Part shown: positions 34,513 to 43,345 of the stretch, in pieces
Numbering within the stretch: position 1 is the first letter of the stretch
How the letters are laid out: each line of letters begins with the position of its first letter
The notes under the pieces: generated by a model
The model's database searches: none
The model's input: only the letters and a program-made list of their open reading frames with translations
What the model was told of the DNA's origin: nothing
Origin: G020344215 sp039586575
Lineage (GTDB): Bacteria > Gemmatimonadota > Gemmatimonadetes > Palauibacterales > KS3-K002
Reading direction: 5' to 3'
Assembly (NCBI GenBank): GCA_039586575.1
Contig: JBDHKD010000011.1
Location: 1-64,000 of the forward strand
Length of the DNA: 64,000 nt
Position numbers and translations under genes: made by a program

Positions 34513-35112
34513 CTAGGGTCGGAACGGTTCGCTTCGCACGCCGATCTTGCGAGCCGACAGACCGATGAGGCGAATGAACAACCGCTTGAATCCGCGGGTG
34601 AAGGCGCTACCGACGCCGCTACGCTCGCCGACGACGTCGCCGCGCAGCCAGTCCTCGAGCTCGTCGAGGTCGCCGAGCGAGAGGATCTCGATCTCCAGGC
34701 GTGCCTCGTAGTAGAAGCGGCCGGTTCCGGGGGTCGGTCCGGGGAAGGGTGATTGATACCAGCTCTGAAGCGTTTGAGTGGCCGATCGGAGGTCGGAGTA
34801 CCACTCATCCCTCTGCGGATCCCAGGAGCGGGTCAAGTTGAACTCGCCGGAGAGCGGTTCCTGGTAGAGGATGATCGACCACGACGATCGGTCGACGAGT
34901 CCGTCCGCCAGGAACTTGTCGTGCCAGAGTTCGAGCTGGAAGTGGAAACGGAGCGGCAGGCCGGAGAGCAACGGGCGGACGAGAACGGAATCGGTGAAGA
35001 GATTGAGAGGTCGGACGAGCGCGCGCCAGCCGTTCCCCGGACTACCGGTTTCTAGGGACAGACTGGGACGTTGGGCCGCCGCCGGAGCGGCGACGGCCGG
35101 GATCACAGCCAA
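34513..35112 (-). CDS. Exported DUF4390-like protein
   Basis: A protein of about 199 residues with a hydrophobic, alanine-rich leader ending APAAAQ and a body with patterns recalling DUF4390 (RFHFQLELWHDKFLADGLVD, IILYQEPLSGEFNLTRSWD, then FYYEARLEIEILSLGDLDELEDWLRGD). That family has unknown function and is usually next to two-component genes. The only normal start in frame is TTG 35112, which gives a leader without basic residues. The frame stays open upstream into the barrel gene (adding RAPQRQVLIAA), so an overlapping or non-standard start may make the true signal peptide. Confidence 0.6.
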   Translation of the reverse strand: MAVIPAVAAPAAAQRPSLSLETGSPGNGWRALVRPLNLFTDSVLVRPLLSGLPLRFHFQLELWHDKFLADGLVDRSSWSIILYQEPLSGEFNLTRSWDPQRDEWYSDLRSATQTLQSWYQSPFPGPTPGTGRFYYEARLEIEILSLGDLDELEDWLRGDVVGERSGVGSAFTRGFKRLFIRLIGLSARKIGVRSEPFRP

Positions 35113-35123
35113 GGCGGCCGCGA

Positions 35124-36803
35124 TTAGAACCTGGCGCTGAGGCGCACGAAGAAGTTGAATTCTCCCGATCCGACCAAGGGGTAGGCGAGATAGAACCCGA
35201 GGCCGCCGAAATCGAAGCCGGCGCCTACGTCCGCCACCCAGTTATCGCTCTTTCCGAGATAATCGAACCAATCCTCGTCATTCCAAGCCGCTCCCGCGTT
35301 ATAGAAGAGGACGATCGCGGGGTTGAACTGGACGCTGAACAGGTCGCCTCTGATGTCGGGGACCTGCTCGTGATCCCAGTGGAAGCGGAAGTTCAGCCCG
35401 CTGCGATATTCGGCCTGGAAGAGGGTAAAGCGTTGGCAGCCGTAACCCGGCGTCTCGCCGACGGACCCTGAGCTTCGTACCCCGCAGTCGAACTCCTGCA
35501 TGTTGTAGCCGGGCAACGAACCGGCACCGCCGATGACGTGCTCGCGCTGTGCGGGTGTGGGCTTACTGCCGAGTCGGCCGCCGGCCATGAGACGCAGTGC
35601 GAGTACCGAATTGTGGCTCACCCGGGTGAAACGTCTCAGGTCGAGAGAGAGGTGAGTGAACTGCGGTTTCTGACTGCTCAAGCTGCCGCCCACCGCTTGC
35701 TCGATGCGCATCTGGTTGTACCAACCCGAAAGCGGGTGGTCCGGGTCGTTGCGCGTATCGAGTCCGAGGTTGAGCACCACGCTCTGCAGGTCGCCGGGAT
35801 CGGCGGCCGCGTTCGGCCGGTGGGCGTCGCCGGTGTTCCAGAAGATCGTCAGCGGGCTACCGGCTGACAGGCTGTCGTGCCGTTCGTCGCGGAACTCGAG
35901 CGAGCCGAAGAAGCGCGATGCGCGCCAACCGAGAAGCCCGTACCAGCCCTCGCGTGCGTAGTAGTCGCGGTAGTCACGCCGGAAGAAGAAGAAGGTGAGT
36001 GAGTTTTCCAGGTTGGAAAGCTGCCAGCGCTCGATGGGGTCGACAATCGACCAATAGGCGCCTTCCAACCAGAAGGCGCGGTGTCCGCCCAGCCACTGCC
36101 GCAAGCGAAGCTCCCAACCGATGTCACCTTTGGCGGGCTCGAATCCACCCTCCGTGCGCCATACCAGAAACGCCTCGAGTCGTAGCGGATTGCGGCCGCC
36201 TGTGGTGATGCGGGGACCGAAGGCGATGGGTAAGCCTTCGACGCGGTTGTAGGCCCGCGCCGAGACAAAGATCTCGCTTTCCCCCAGCTCCCAGCTGGGC
36301 AGAGTGATGCGCGTACCGGTGGGTCGCGAGTCGGCCTCACGTTCGGAGCCCAGGTACTCGATGCCTTCCTCGGTCCGTCTGTAACGGAAGACGGCGGGGT
36401 AAGACGTGATCAGCCCATCGACGCGTCCACGCTCGACCCCGATGATGATGCCGCCCACCACGGTCAGGTCGCCGCGGATCCGTGAGCCCTCGCGGAGCGT
36501 GATGTCGCCGTTGAGGATGACGACATCGCCGTCGATGTTACCCGCCAGATCTACCGGGCCGCCCAGGATCGCTACGTCGCCGCCGACGGTTCGGTCGGCT
36601 GGGATGCGGGTCCGGCTGCTGAAGCGGATGGTGGCGGGGCTGTTATAGAACGCCTCGAGCTCCAGAGCTACCTGGGCGGGCAAATCCTCTCCCGGCGCCA
36701 CCGGAGTGCGCACACCGACTTGGATCGTGTCCTGGGCTTCGAGAGTCGCCACCGCGGCGAGCAGCCAGACGATGGCACCGAGGATTCTGAACGTGCGTCT
36801 CAT
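35124..36803 (-). CDS. Outer-membrane barrel with N-terminal bactofilin-like beta-solenoid
   Basis: A 559-residue exported protein. After the signal peptide (LGAIVWLLAAVATLEAQ), residues about 60-140 form short glycine-spaced repeats (TVGGDVAILGGPVDL, NIDGDVVILNGDITL, RIRGDLTVVGG), typical of bactofilin/polymer-forming beta-solenoids. The rest is a BamA/TamA-type 16-strand barrel: GLDTRNDPDHPLSGWY, then ERVIGGAGSLPGYN-like REHVIGGAGSLPGYN, and a C-terminal FNFFVRLSARF ending in Phe as barrel-assembly substrates do. ATG 36803 follows GGAGG. No POTRA domains are seen; the solenoid takes their place. Confidence 0.8.
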   Translation of the reverse strand: MRRTFRILGAIVWLLAAVATLEAQDTIQVGVRTPVAPGEDLPAQVALELEAFYNSPATIRFSSRTRIPADRTVGGDVAILGGPVDLAGNIDGDVVILNGDITLREGSRIRGDLTVVGGIIIGVERGRVDGLITSYPAVFRYRRTEEGIEYLGSEREADSRPTGTRITLPSWELGESEIFVSARAYNRVEGLPIAFGPRITTGGRNPLRLEAFLVWRTEGGFEPAKGDIGWELRLRQWLGGHRAFWLEGAYWSIVDPIERWQLSNLENSLTFFFFRRDYRDYYAREGWYGLLGWRASRFFGSLEFRDERHDSLSAGSPLTIFWNTGDAHRPNAAADPGDLQSVVLNLGLDTRNDPDHPLSGWYNQMRIEQAVGGSLSSQKPQFTHLSLDLRRFTRVSHNSVLALRLMAGGRLGSKPTPAQREHVIGGAGSLPGYNMQEFDCGVRSSGSVGETPGYGCQRFTLFQAEYRSGLNFRFHWDHEQVPDIRGDLFSVQFNPAIVLFYNAGAAWNDEDWFDYLGKSDNWVADVGAGFDFGGLGFYLAYPLVGSGEFNFFVRLSARF

Positions 36804-36930
36804 GGATCCTCCGACAGGCAAACTGCCACACATAGCCGTTCGGAGCAAACCTGATGCCGGAGTGGATGACCGGATATACGGCGATTTACGGGGCCACCGC
36901 CTGTGGGATCGTGTCGTTTGGAGACGCCTG

Positions 36931-36949
36931 CCGTGCCCCTCGGGCACGG
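36931..36949 (-). terminator. Strong hairpin after the response regulator operon
   Basis: CCGTGCCC-CTC-GGGCACGG is a perfect eight-base-pair GC stem with a three-base loop, five bases after the response regulator's stop codon on the minus strand. No run of T follows, but its position and strength favour termination of the upstream operon before the barrel gene. Confidence 0.55.
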
Positions 36950-36953
36950 GTCG

Positions 36954-38333
36954 CTAGAGCTCGTCGGGGTCGTCGGCCGCACCCTGGCGCCGGATCCCTA
37001 GCCGCTTCATGCGACGGTAGAGGTTGGGTCGGTCGGTGCTCAGGCGGCGAGCGGCCTCGGCGATGTTGTGGTCGGCGGCGGCCAAGGCTCCCTGGATGAG
37101 TTGACGCTCGTAGCTCTCCAGCCGATCGGACAGCGATCCGCCCTCGGCCGTCGGCTCGAGCCCGGCGAGCCGGGTGCGCGGCAGGACGGTGGTGATCTCG
37201 GCGGCGCCGATCGCGCGATCGGGGTAGAGGATCATCAGGCGCTCGATGGCGTTGCCGAGCTCGCGGATGTTACCGGGCCAATCGTAGGCGGTGAGCGCGC
37301 CGAGGGCCGACTCGGTGAAATGGGGCGGTCGCAGGCCGTGGCGCGAGCGGTACCTTTCCAGGAAGTTGGCGACGAGGAGCGGGACGTCTTCCTTGCGCTC
37401 GCGTAGCGACGGTAGGTGGATCGGCATGACGTGCAGGCGGAAGAAGAGATCCTCGCGGAAGCGGCCTTCGCGGACCTCCGCCTCGAGGTCGTGGTTGGTG
37501 GCGGTGACGATGCGGACATCGACGGGGATGAGCTCATCGCCGCCCACGCGCTCGATCTCGCCGGCCTCGATCGCCCGGAGCACCTTGGCCTGGGCCTCGG
37601 GGCTGAGGTCGCCGACCTCGTCGAGGAACAGCGTACCACCGTCCGCCAGCTCGAACTTGCCGCGCCGCTGACCCGTCGCTCCGGTGAAGGCGCCCTTCTC
37701 GTGACCGAACATCTCGCTCTCGATCAAATCGCGGGGAATCGCCGCGCAGTTGATGCGAACGAAGGGGCCACGCCGGCGTTCGGAGAGGGCATGGATGGCG
37801 ACGGCGACGAGCTCCTTACCCGTCCCGCTTTCGCCGGTGATGAGCACGCGGGAATCGGTGGCGGCGATCCGGCGCGTCAACGCCCGGACCTCCTCCATGG
37901 CCTGGCTCGCCCCGACCAGCTCCTGCCCCGGCTCGAGCTCGCGCCGCAGAGCCAGATTGAGATCACGCTGGCGTCGGAGCTCGAGGGCCGACTTGAGCGT
38001 GATGAGCACGGCCTCCGGGGTCAGCGGTTTCTCGAGGAATTGGAAGGCGCCGAGTCGGGTCGCTTGCACGGCGTCGCCGAGTGTCGCCTGACCGCTCATC
38101 ATGACGACCGGCGTTTCCGGCCAATCCTCGGCGATCTTCTCCAACACCTCGAGGCCACTGGCGCCGGGCAGCGCCAAGTCGAGCAGCACCGCATCGGGCC
38201 CCTCAGCGACCATCTTCTTTAGAGCTTCTTCGCCGGACTCGGCCTCGGCCGTCGAGTAGCCTTCGGCTTCCAGCAGGCTGGCGATCAGCCGGCGAATGTT
38301 GCCCTCGTCGTCGACGATGAGAATGCGCGTCAT
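36954..38333 (-). CDS. Sigma-54-dependent response regulator, NtrC type
   Basis: A 459-residue regulator with three domains. The receiver has RILIVDDEGN, phosphoacceptor Asp52 in VLLDLALPG, and the conserved lysine in FLEKPLT. The AAA+ domain has Walker A GESGTGKE, the sigma-54 contact GAFTGATGQ, and Walker B GGTLFLDEVGDL. A Fis-type helix-turn-helix (IAEAARRLSTDRPNLYRRMKRLG) is at the end. It activates promoters read by sigma-54. ATG 38333 begins the receiver strand. A histidine kinase with an NtrY-like layout lies at the head of the same operon, two genes upstream. Confidence 0.93.
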   Translation of the reverse strand: MTRILIVDDEGNIRRLIASLLEAEGYSTAEAESGEEALKKMVAEGPDAVLLDLALPGASGLEVLEKIAEDWPETPVVMMSGQATLGDAVQATRLGAFQFLEKPLTPEAVLITLKSALELRRQRDLNLALRRELEPGQELVGASQAMEEVRALTRRIAATDSRVLITGESGTGKELVAVAIHALSERRRGPFVRINCAAIPRDLIESEMFGHEKGAFTGATGQRRGKFELADGGTLFLDEVGDLSPEAQAKVLRAIEAGEIERVGGDELIPVDVRIVTATNHDLEAEVREGRFREDLFFRLHVMPIHLPSLRERKEDVPLLVANFLERYRSRHGLRPPHFTESALGALTAYDWPGNIRELGNAIERLMILYPDRAIGAAEITTVLPRTRLAGLEPTAEGGSLSDRLESYERQLIQGALAAADHNIAEAARRLSTDRPNLYRRMKRLGIRRQGAADDPDEL

Positions 38334-38340
38334 TCTTCTC

Positions 38341-40521
38341 TCACAGAGCGCCTGCAAAGTAGAGCTCGAGCCAGACTTCCTCGAACTCGGGGAAAACGAG
38401 CTCGGCGCGGAAGAACCCGTTCAACAGACTGATGCCGCCTCCGGCCGACCACAAGACATCGCCGCGCGAGCCACCGCCCGGCCAGTCGCCGACGTCACCG
38501 GCCCAACCGAAGTCGGCGAAGATGACGGGACGCCAGATCGGGCGGATATGGGCGAGCTCGATCCGTCCGGTCCAGTAGGCGTCGCCGCGTTGCGTTCCGT
38601 GGGTGAAGCCGCGCACGGTCTCGATGCTACCGATGCGCCACTGGCGCTGCACCGGAACGTCGCCGTCGCTCCAGCCGCCGCGGGCGATGAGCGCCAGCGA
38701 GGCCAGGTCAAAGATATCGAACTTAGCCTCCAAGCCGGCGCGCGGCTGCACGTAGTCGAGAGAGTCGGGGCCGCTGCCGGCCTCGAGCCCGAGCGTCAGC
38801 TGGACACGGTCGGTCGGCCGGGTCCAATCTCCCAGGTAGAAGATGGCCTCGGCATCGCCGCGCCAAAAGGTGCCTTCATCGGCCGGCGGGTTGAGAGGAA
38901 ACACAGAATCCTGCCAGAGGCCGGGGATGGCGATGTCGGTGTTCTTGTCTACCGACCGGTGATCCTCGAACCCGAGCCCCAGGCGGCCGCGCAGCCAGTT
39001 CCAGCGGCGGTCCAGCATGAGCGCGGCGCCGGACGCTCGATAGTAGTCGGCATCGTCACGACCGAGGAAGAAGGCTCGGAGCGAGTTGCCGAAGGCACGC
39101 TTGCGATCGCTGAGCGCCGAGCCGGCCACGTGGAGCTCGCTGAAGCCAACCAGCTCGACCCGCCTGCTCGGCGCGTCATAGCGGATGTCCAACCTCCCCT
39201 TCGGCTCAAGGTCGGCCAGACCGAAGCTCACACCAGCGCCCAGCGACCAGAAAGCACGGCGCGGTATGTCGTAGCGGACGGCGAACCCCGAAGCCAGCGA
39301 CTCGACCCTGTTGTAGCGAATCATATCCGGCAGCCGGTCATACTGCGTGACCAGCAGCTTGCGGCCGACGATGTCGTTGGAGAGCGCGCGGGCACGCCGC
39401 TCGAGGTCCTCCGCCGATGGCAGCGTGAGCTCGGAGGCCGGCGTCTCGAGCGGACGCTCCCATTCGTCATAGGTGAGCAGTGTATCGTCCGGTGGGCGGA
39501 TGATCTCCCAGCCACCCTCGGCGGACCCGGCTCGCACCTGGGTCGCATCGCGGCGCGGGTAGGCTCCGGAGCCGTGCGCCGAATCGGGGAGCTCGAGCCG
39601 CTCCGGCTCGTGACCGGCCCGCAACCAGACCGTGGCGCCCTGATCGTAGGTAGTGCTCGGATCGTCGCCGGCCCGCATCGAGTCGGGTGACGCCCATGCG
39701 ATAGGCTGGCCGGTGTTGATCAGGTAGCGGTCGAACTCGTTACGGAAGATGATCGGTAGCGCAAAGCTACCGATGAAGGGGATGCGCACCATCAGTTCGA
39801 CCTCCTGACGGTACGGCAGCCAGTAGCGCCCTTCCCAGAGCCCCTGCTGCATCGATGCGGAGACCGAGAGGATCCGGTTCGCCCACTCGGAGCCCTCGTC
39901 CCCGCCATCCCAGAGGCGCCGGCCGACGAAGCGGATTTGCATGCCGCCCAGGTCGCCGCTGGCCGCGTCCACCCAGAGCGATCCGACGACCAGCGCCTCG
40001 TCGCCGCGCGTCGGCGTCACCTGCACCTCGATCAGATCGATCTGCCGGTCGGCCACGAAGAGGGTGACCGTGTCGCCGCTCTCGTAGGTGTAGTAGCGCT
40101 CCGCACCGGCGGCGAACGGGTGTACCGCCGCGCGGTTAGGGATGTCGATGCCACCCAGCAACCGCAGACTGTCGCCGGGCGCCGTGGCGACGAACCAGGG
40201 TCGGCTGAAGTCGAGCCCGGCCTCGGCTTCGGGCCCGAACGAAGTGACGTAGCGCTGGCCGAGCATCGTTACCTGCAAGCCGCCCGCACGTTGCCAGGCC
40301 ACACCTGAAGCCAGCTCGCTGGCGACCAGCAGCTTGGGTGGAGCGAGCGGGTCGCTGGTGAACGCGACACTGACCAGTGTGTTGAGTCTGGACCGGTAGT
40401 CGTAGAGGGTGGAGTCGAGAGTTGCATGGCGGTGACGCGCCAGTTCGACTATGTCCTGGGCCTTCGCCTCCGGGAAGCTCGTGAGCAAGAGGGCGAGGGT
40501 TGCGAACAGAAAACGAGTCAT
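38341..40521 (-). CDS. Large outer-membrane barrel protein (BamA/TamA superfamily-like)
   Basis: A 726-residue exported protein with signal peptide FLFATLALLLTSFPEAKA. The N-terminal 270 residues are a mostly beta periplasmic part (DSLRLLGGIDIPNRAAVHPF, VTPTRGDEALVVGSLWVD) resembling DUF5686-type proteins. The C-terminal half is a barrel with RVQLTLGLEAGSG, then GSIETVRGFTHGTQRGDAYWTGRIELAHI, the R-G-F-x-x-G-x-x-x-G-x-x-x-x-x-x-x-E signature, and a C-terminal EVWLELYFAGAL. It lies eight bases before the response regulator and may be part of the envelope function that the two-component pair controls. Confidence 0.75.
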   Translation of the reverse strand: MTRFLFATLALLLTSFPEAKAQDIVELARHRHATLDSTLYDYRSRLNTLVSVAFTSDPLAPPKLLVASELASGVAWQRAGGLQVTMLGQRYVTSFGPEAEAGLDFSRPWFVATAPGDSLRLLGGIDIPNRAAVHPFAAGAERYYTYESGDTVTLFVADRQIDLIEVQVTPTRGDEALVVGSLWVDAASGDLGGMQIRFVGRRLWDGGDEGSEWANRILSVSASMQQGLWEGRYWLPYRQEVELMVRIPFIGSFALPIIFRNEFDRYLINTGQPIAWASPDSMRAGDDPSTTYDQGATVWLRAGHEPERLELPDSAHGSGAYPRRDATQVRAGSAEGGWEIIRPPDDTLLTYDEWERPLETPASELTLPSAEDLERRARALSNDIVGRKLLVTQYDRLPDMIRYNRVESLASGFAVRYDIPRRAFWSLGAGVSFGLADLEPKGRLDIRYDAPSRRVELVGFSELHVAGSALSDRKRAFGNSLRAFFLGRDDADYYRASGAALMLDRRWNWLRGRLGLGFEDHRSVDKNTDIAIPGLWQDSVFPLNPPADEGTFWRGDAEAIFYLGDWTRPTDRVQLTLGLEAGSGPDSLDYVQPRAGLEAKFDIFDLASLALIARGGWSDGDVPVQRQWRIGSIETVRGFTHGTQRGDAYWTGRIELAHIRPIWRPVIFADFGWAGDVGDWPGGGSRGDVLWSAGGGISLLNGFFRAELVFPEFEEVWLELYFAGAL

Positions 40522-40552
40522 GCTGTGCATGCCTTTTGTACGAGCTCTTCCG

Positions 40553-42091
40553 TTAGGGTCGTATCGAAGCGAGTACATTCGTCGCCCAGCCGTCGCGAGT
40601 GACCAGCGTCCCATCGTCCCAGCGCAGTCCGTAGGTACTGAGGCGAGCATCCCAGTCGGGATCGGCGCCGCTGGCGAGCCAATCGTGTATCCACTCGTTC
40701 TCGCTCACGCCGGCGAGGACCGTGATGAGTCGATCGACGGTGAGGGGTGAAGATCGACGGGCCTCGCGCAGCGCGCGCTCGAGCGAGCCGGCGCGATCCT
40801 GGAAGCCGAGATCGAGCAAGAAGGCGGCCGCTGCGCCGCCGTCGTAGATGAAGCGGTAGGTATCGTTCTGCCAGAAGTCCGACTCGGCTGCAACTATGGA
40901 GCGGGTGCCGTGGATCGGACTGGAACGATAGCGGTTCAAGCGCTCGGCGATCTCGTCGAGGAAGACTTGCGGCTCGATGAGATCACCGACGAGCAGAGAT
41001 TTCAACGCCATGTAGTCGGTGAAGCCCTCGGCGAACCAGCGTGGTGGCTCCTCGCGGAGAGGGAAGCCGATGGGGATGTACCAGTGCATCAGCTCGTGGG
41101 CGGTGGTGAACATCCATTGGCGGAACTCGATCTCGGCGGGCCCGCTGCCGCCCACGTAGACGATCCCGGATTTGCCGATCACCTGGCCGCCGGTACTGAG
41201 ACCCGGCACCCTGGCGGGCACGCGGCCGGCGCCCAGCAGATGCGCGCCGGGGGCCCAGCCGTCACCGGCGATGCGGTGCAGGTTGCCGGCGATCCGGTTC
41301 ACGGCGTCGAACACGCGGTCGTCGGAGACGGGCCAGCGACCGTGGATGGCGGTGGTCAAGGACCGTGGGCCGACGTTCAGCCGCTTGGTGCGCAGCGGGC
41401 CGACGATGAAGACCGACTCGATGATGTCGGCGATGTGATAGCCGCCGCCGGCCCGCTCGTCGATCGTCGCGACCCGCCAGTTGCCCGGCATGCCGGTGAA
41501 GGAGATCTGAGCCGCGACGGGACCGCTCTGCGGGATGCCGACCCAAACGCGGGGCAGCAAATCGCCGCCGAAGAGATGGCCGCCATCGCCGTCCAGCTGT
41601 GAGGCGCGGTGGTAGTAGAGCGATTCGTGGGCGGGAGTGAGCGACATCGTGTAGCGGATGGTGACGCGCTCGGCGGCCGGCGCGCCCACTAGATGGTGCC
41701 CGGCTCCGAGGTAGCCGGCATCGGGGGCGATGTCGAGGGCGCCACTCGCGCCCCACGCTTCGAGTCTTGTAAGCCGGTCGTCGAGGCCCGGGTATCCCGC
41801 CCACTCTTTGCGAAACAACAGGTGGATCGTGTCGGGGCGCGAGAGGTCGATCTCGATGGTGGCGTCAAGCGTGTGGCGCGATGGGTCGAGTCGCAGCCGG
41901 AACTCGGGTGTCACCGGGGCGGCGAAAGGCTGGCCAGCTGGCGGCCTGCGGTCCGGTGTCCTTGCTTCTGGCGCGTCGGCCGGATCGTAGATGGGGAGTT
42001 GTTCGCCGGTCGCGGAAGCGCTCCCCTCTTCGTCTCCCCTGCAGGCGGTTGCCGCGATCGCGAGTGCCAAGCAGAGCAGCGATCTTCTCAT
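40553..42091 (-). CDS. M61/M1-like gluzincin lipoprotein
   Basis: A 512-residue lipoprotein (lipobox ATAC, Cys17). After an N-terminal beta domain that resembles the M1/M61 saddle domain (RLRLDPSRHTLDATIEIDL), the zinc site is HELMHWY (H332, E333, H336) with the third ligand E355 in WFAEGFTDYMALKSLL. These are the gluzincin ligands, so it should be an active metallopeptidase facing the periplasm. There is a PDZ-like C-terminal piece (WDARLSTYGLRWDDGTLVTRDG), probably incomplete. The stop codon lies upstream of the barrel gene, and its ATG overlaps the kinase stop by four bases. Confidence 0.8.
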   Translation of the reverse strand: MRRSLLCLALAIAATACRGDEEGSASATGEQLPIYDPADAPEARTPDRRPPAGQPFAAPVTPEFRLRLDPSRHTLDATIEIDLSRPDTIHLLFRKEWAGYPGLDDRLTRLEAWGASGALDIAPDAGYLGAGHHLVGAPAAERVTIRYTMSLTPAHESLYYHRASQLDGDGGHLFGGDLLPRVWVGIPQSGPVAAQISFTGMPGNWRVATIDERAGGGYHIADIIESVFIVGPLRTKRLNVGPRSLTTAIHGRWPVSDDRVFDAVNRIAGNLHRIAGDGWAPGAHLLGAGRVPARVPGLSTGGQVIGKSGIVYVGGSGPAEIEFRQWMFTTAHELMHWYIPIGFPLREEPPRWFAEGFTDYMALKSLLVGDLIEPQVFLDEIAERLNRYRSSPIHGTRSIVAAESDFWQNDTYRFIYDGGAAAAFLLDLGFQDRAGSLERALREARRSSPLTVDRLITVLAGVSENEWIHDWLASGADPDWDARLSTYGLRWDDGTLVTRDGWATNVLASIRP

Positions 42092-43317
42092 TCAGAGCCT
42101 CGGCGCTTCACCGGCAGCCGGATGACGAAACAGGCGCCCACGTCCACGGGCTCGAGTCGGATCGCGCCGCCGTGCGCGTGAACCGTCTGACGCACCAGGG
42201 CGAGGCCGAGCCCGGTTCCCCGCATCTTGGTGGTGAAGTCGGGATCCCAGACACGGTCATGGTCCTCGACCGGGATCCCCGGCCCATTGTCGACGATCTT
42301 CAACTCCACGAAATCACCGGCATGCACGACCGTTATTTCGATCCGACTCTCGGCCCGCGCTTCGAGCGCCTCGGCCGCGTTGCCCAGGAGGTTCCTGAGA
42401 GCGCGATTCAGCGCGTCGAAGTGGCCTTCGATCATCGGCACTTCGCCTTCGACAATGAGGGTCCCGGCAACGGATTCGGGCAGATCGCTCTTCAAGAGCG
42501 CCCGCAACATCTCAGCCAGGTCGATCGCGCTGGTCGGACCCTCGGGCAGGCGCCCGAGCTGCGAGAACGTGCGGGCCATCTCGTCGAGGCGTCCGGCCTC
42601 CTGCGATATCACGTTCAGTGGCTCCTCCAGCGCCTCCGTGCGGCCTTGCGCCGCGAGCCTGCGCGCCTGTCGGAGCGCCAGCATGAGCGGGGTGAGCGGG
42701 TTCTTCAGTTCGTGTGCGACGCGGCGTGCCATCTCCGTGAGGCCGCGTAACCGCTCCGCCTCCAGCGCTTGTCGTCGTCCTTCCTCGAGCCGCTCCGCCA
42801 TGTGGCGGAATGCCTGTCGCAGGACGGCGAACTCCGGCGGCCCGTGGCCTTCCGCTGGGCTGGGCGCCGGCAGCGACTCCTCGCGAGCCAGGCGGTCGGC
42901 CCAATCGACGACCTCGCCGACCGGCCGGCTGAGCAAGCGGGCGAGCTGTCGCGCGGCCAACGCCGCGACCGCGGCGAGCGAGAGCCCGAAGACCAGGGCG
43001 ACCCATGGCAGCGCAGTGGCGAGCCGACCGGCGACGAGGTCCCAACGTCGGGCGAGCTGGACGGATCGGGACAGCTCGGATTCGTGTTGCTGGGCGGTGG
43101 CTCGCACCAGGGAGTCGGCCTCGGCCTCCTCAACGGCCTCGAGCAGCCGGCTCCCCGTCTCGCCCACGCGTGCCCACGCGGCTGCGCCGGCGAGCTCGAC
43201 CTGTGTTCGGATCCCCCAGGCGGCGAGACTGAGCAACGCCACGGAGGGGAAGGCGGACAACAGGAAGAGGACGAAGAAGAGCCGGGTCGCGAAGGATGGC
43301 CGGCCGCGTCGTATCAT
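42088..43317 (-). CDS. Sensor histidine kinase, NtrY-like
   Basis: A 409-residue membrane kinase. Two helices (about 10-35 and 98-122) flank a periplasmic region of about 60 residues with no recognised sensor fold. A HAMP-type linker (RPVGEVVDWADRLA) leads to the phosphoacceptor box RRVAHELKNPLTPLMLALRQAR, then the ATPase N-box LRNLLGNAAEALE, G1 DNGPGIP and G2 GTGLGLALVR. It is the first gene of the operon that ends with the NtrC-type regulator, its probable partner. It overlaps the M61-like lipoprotein gene by four bases. Confidence 0.9.
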   Translation of the reverse strand: MIRRGRPSFATRLFFVLFLLSAFPSVALLSLAAWGIRTQVELAGAAAWARVGETGSRLLEAVEEAEADSLVRATAQQHESELSRSVQLARRWDLVAGRLATALPWVALVFGLSLAAVAALAARQLARLLSRPVGEVVDWADRLAREESLPAPSPAEGHGPPEFAVLRQAFRHMAERLEEGRRQALEAERLRGLTEMARRVAHELKNPLTPLMLALRQARRLAAQGRTEALEEPLNVISQEAGRLDEMARTFSQLGRLPEGPTSAIDLAEMLRALLKSDLPESVAGTLIVEGEVPMIEGHFDALNRALRNLLGNAAEALEARAESRIEITVVHAGDFVELKIVDNGPGIPVEDHDRVWDPDFTTKMRGTGLGLALVRQTVHAHGGAIRLEPVDVGACFVIRLPVKRRGSE

Positions 43318-43345
43318 CCCTTACGCAAGGCTTGGGTGCGTGGAT

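Noticed and set aside
36841..36950. Small gene between the response regulator and the barrel gene
   Set aside because: The frame is short, lacks a ribosome-binding site and runs through the terminator-like hairpin.
38296..39690. A 464-codon plus-strand open frame opposite the large barrel gene
   Set aside because: Low-complexity antisense composition; the minus strand has a signal peptide and barrel strands.
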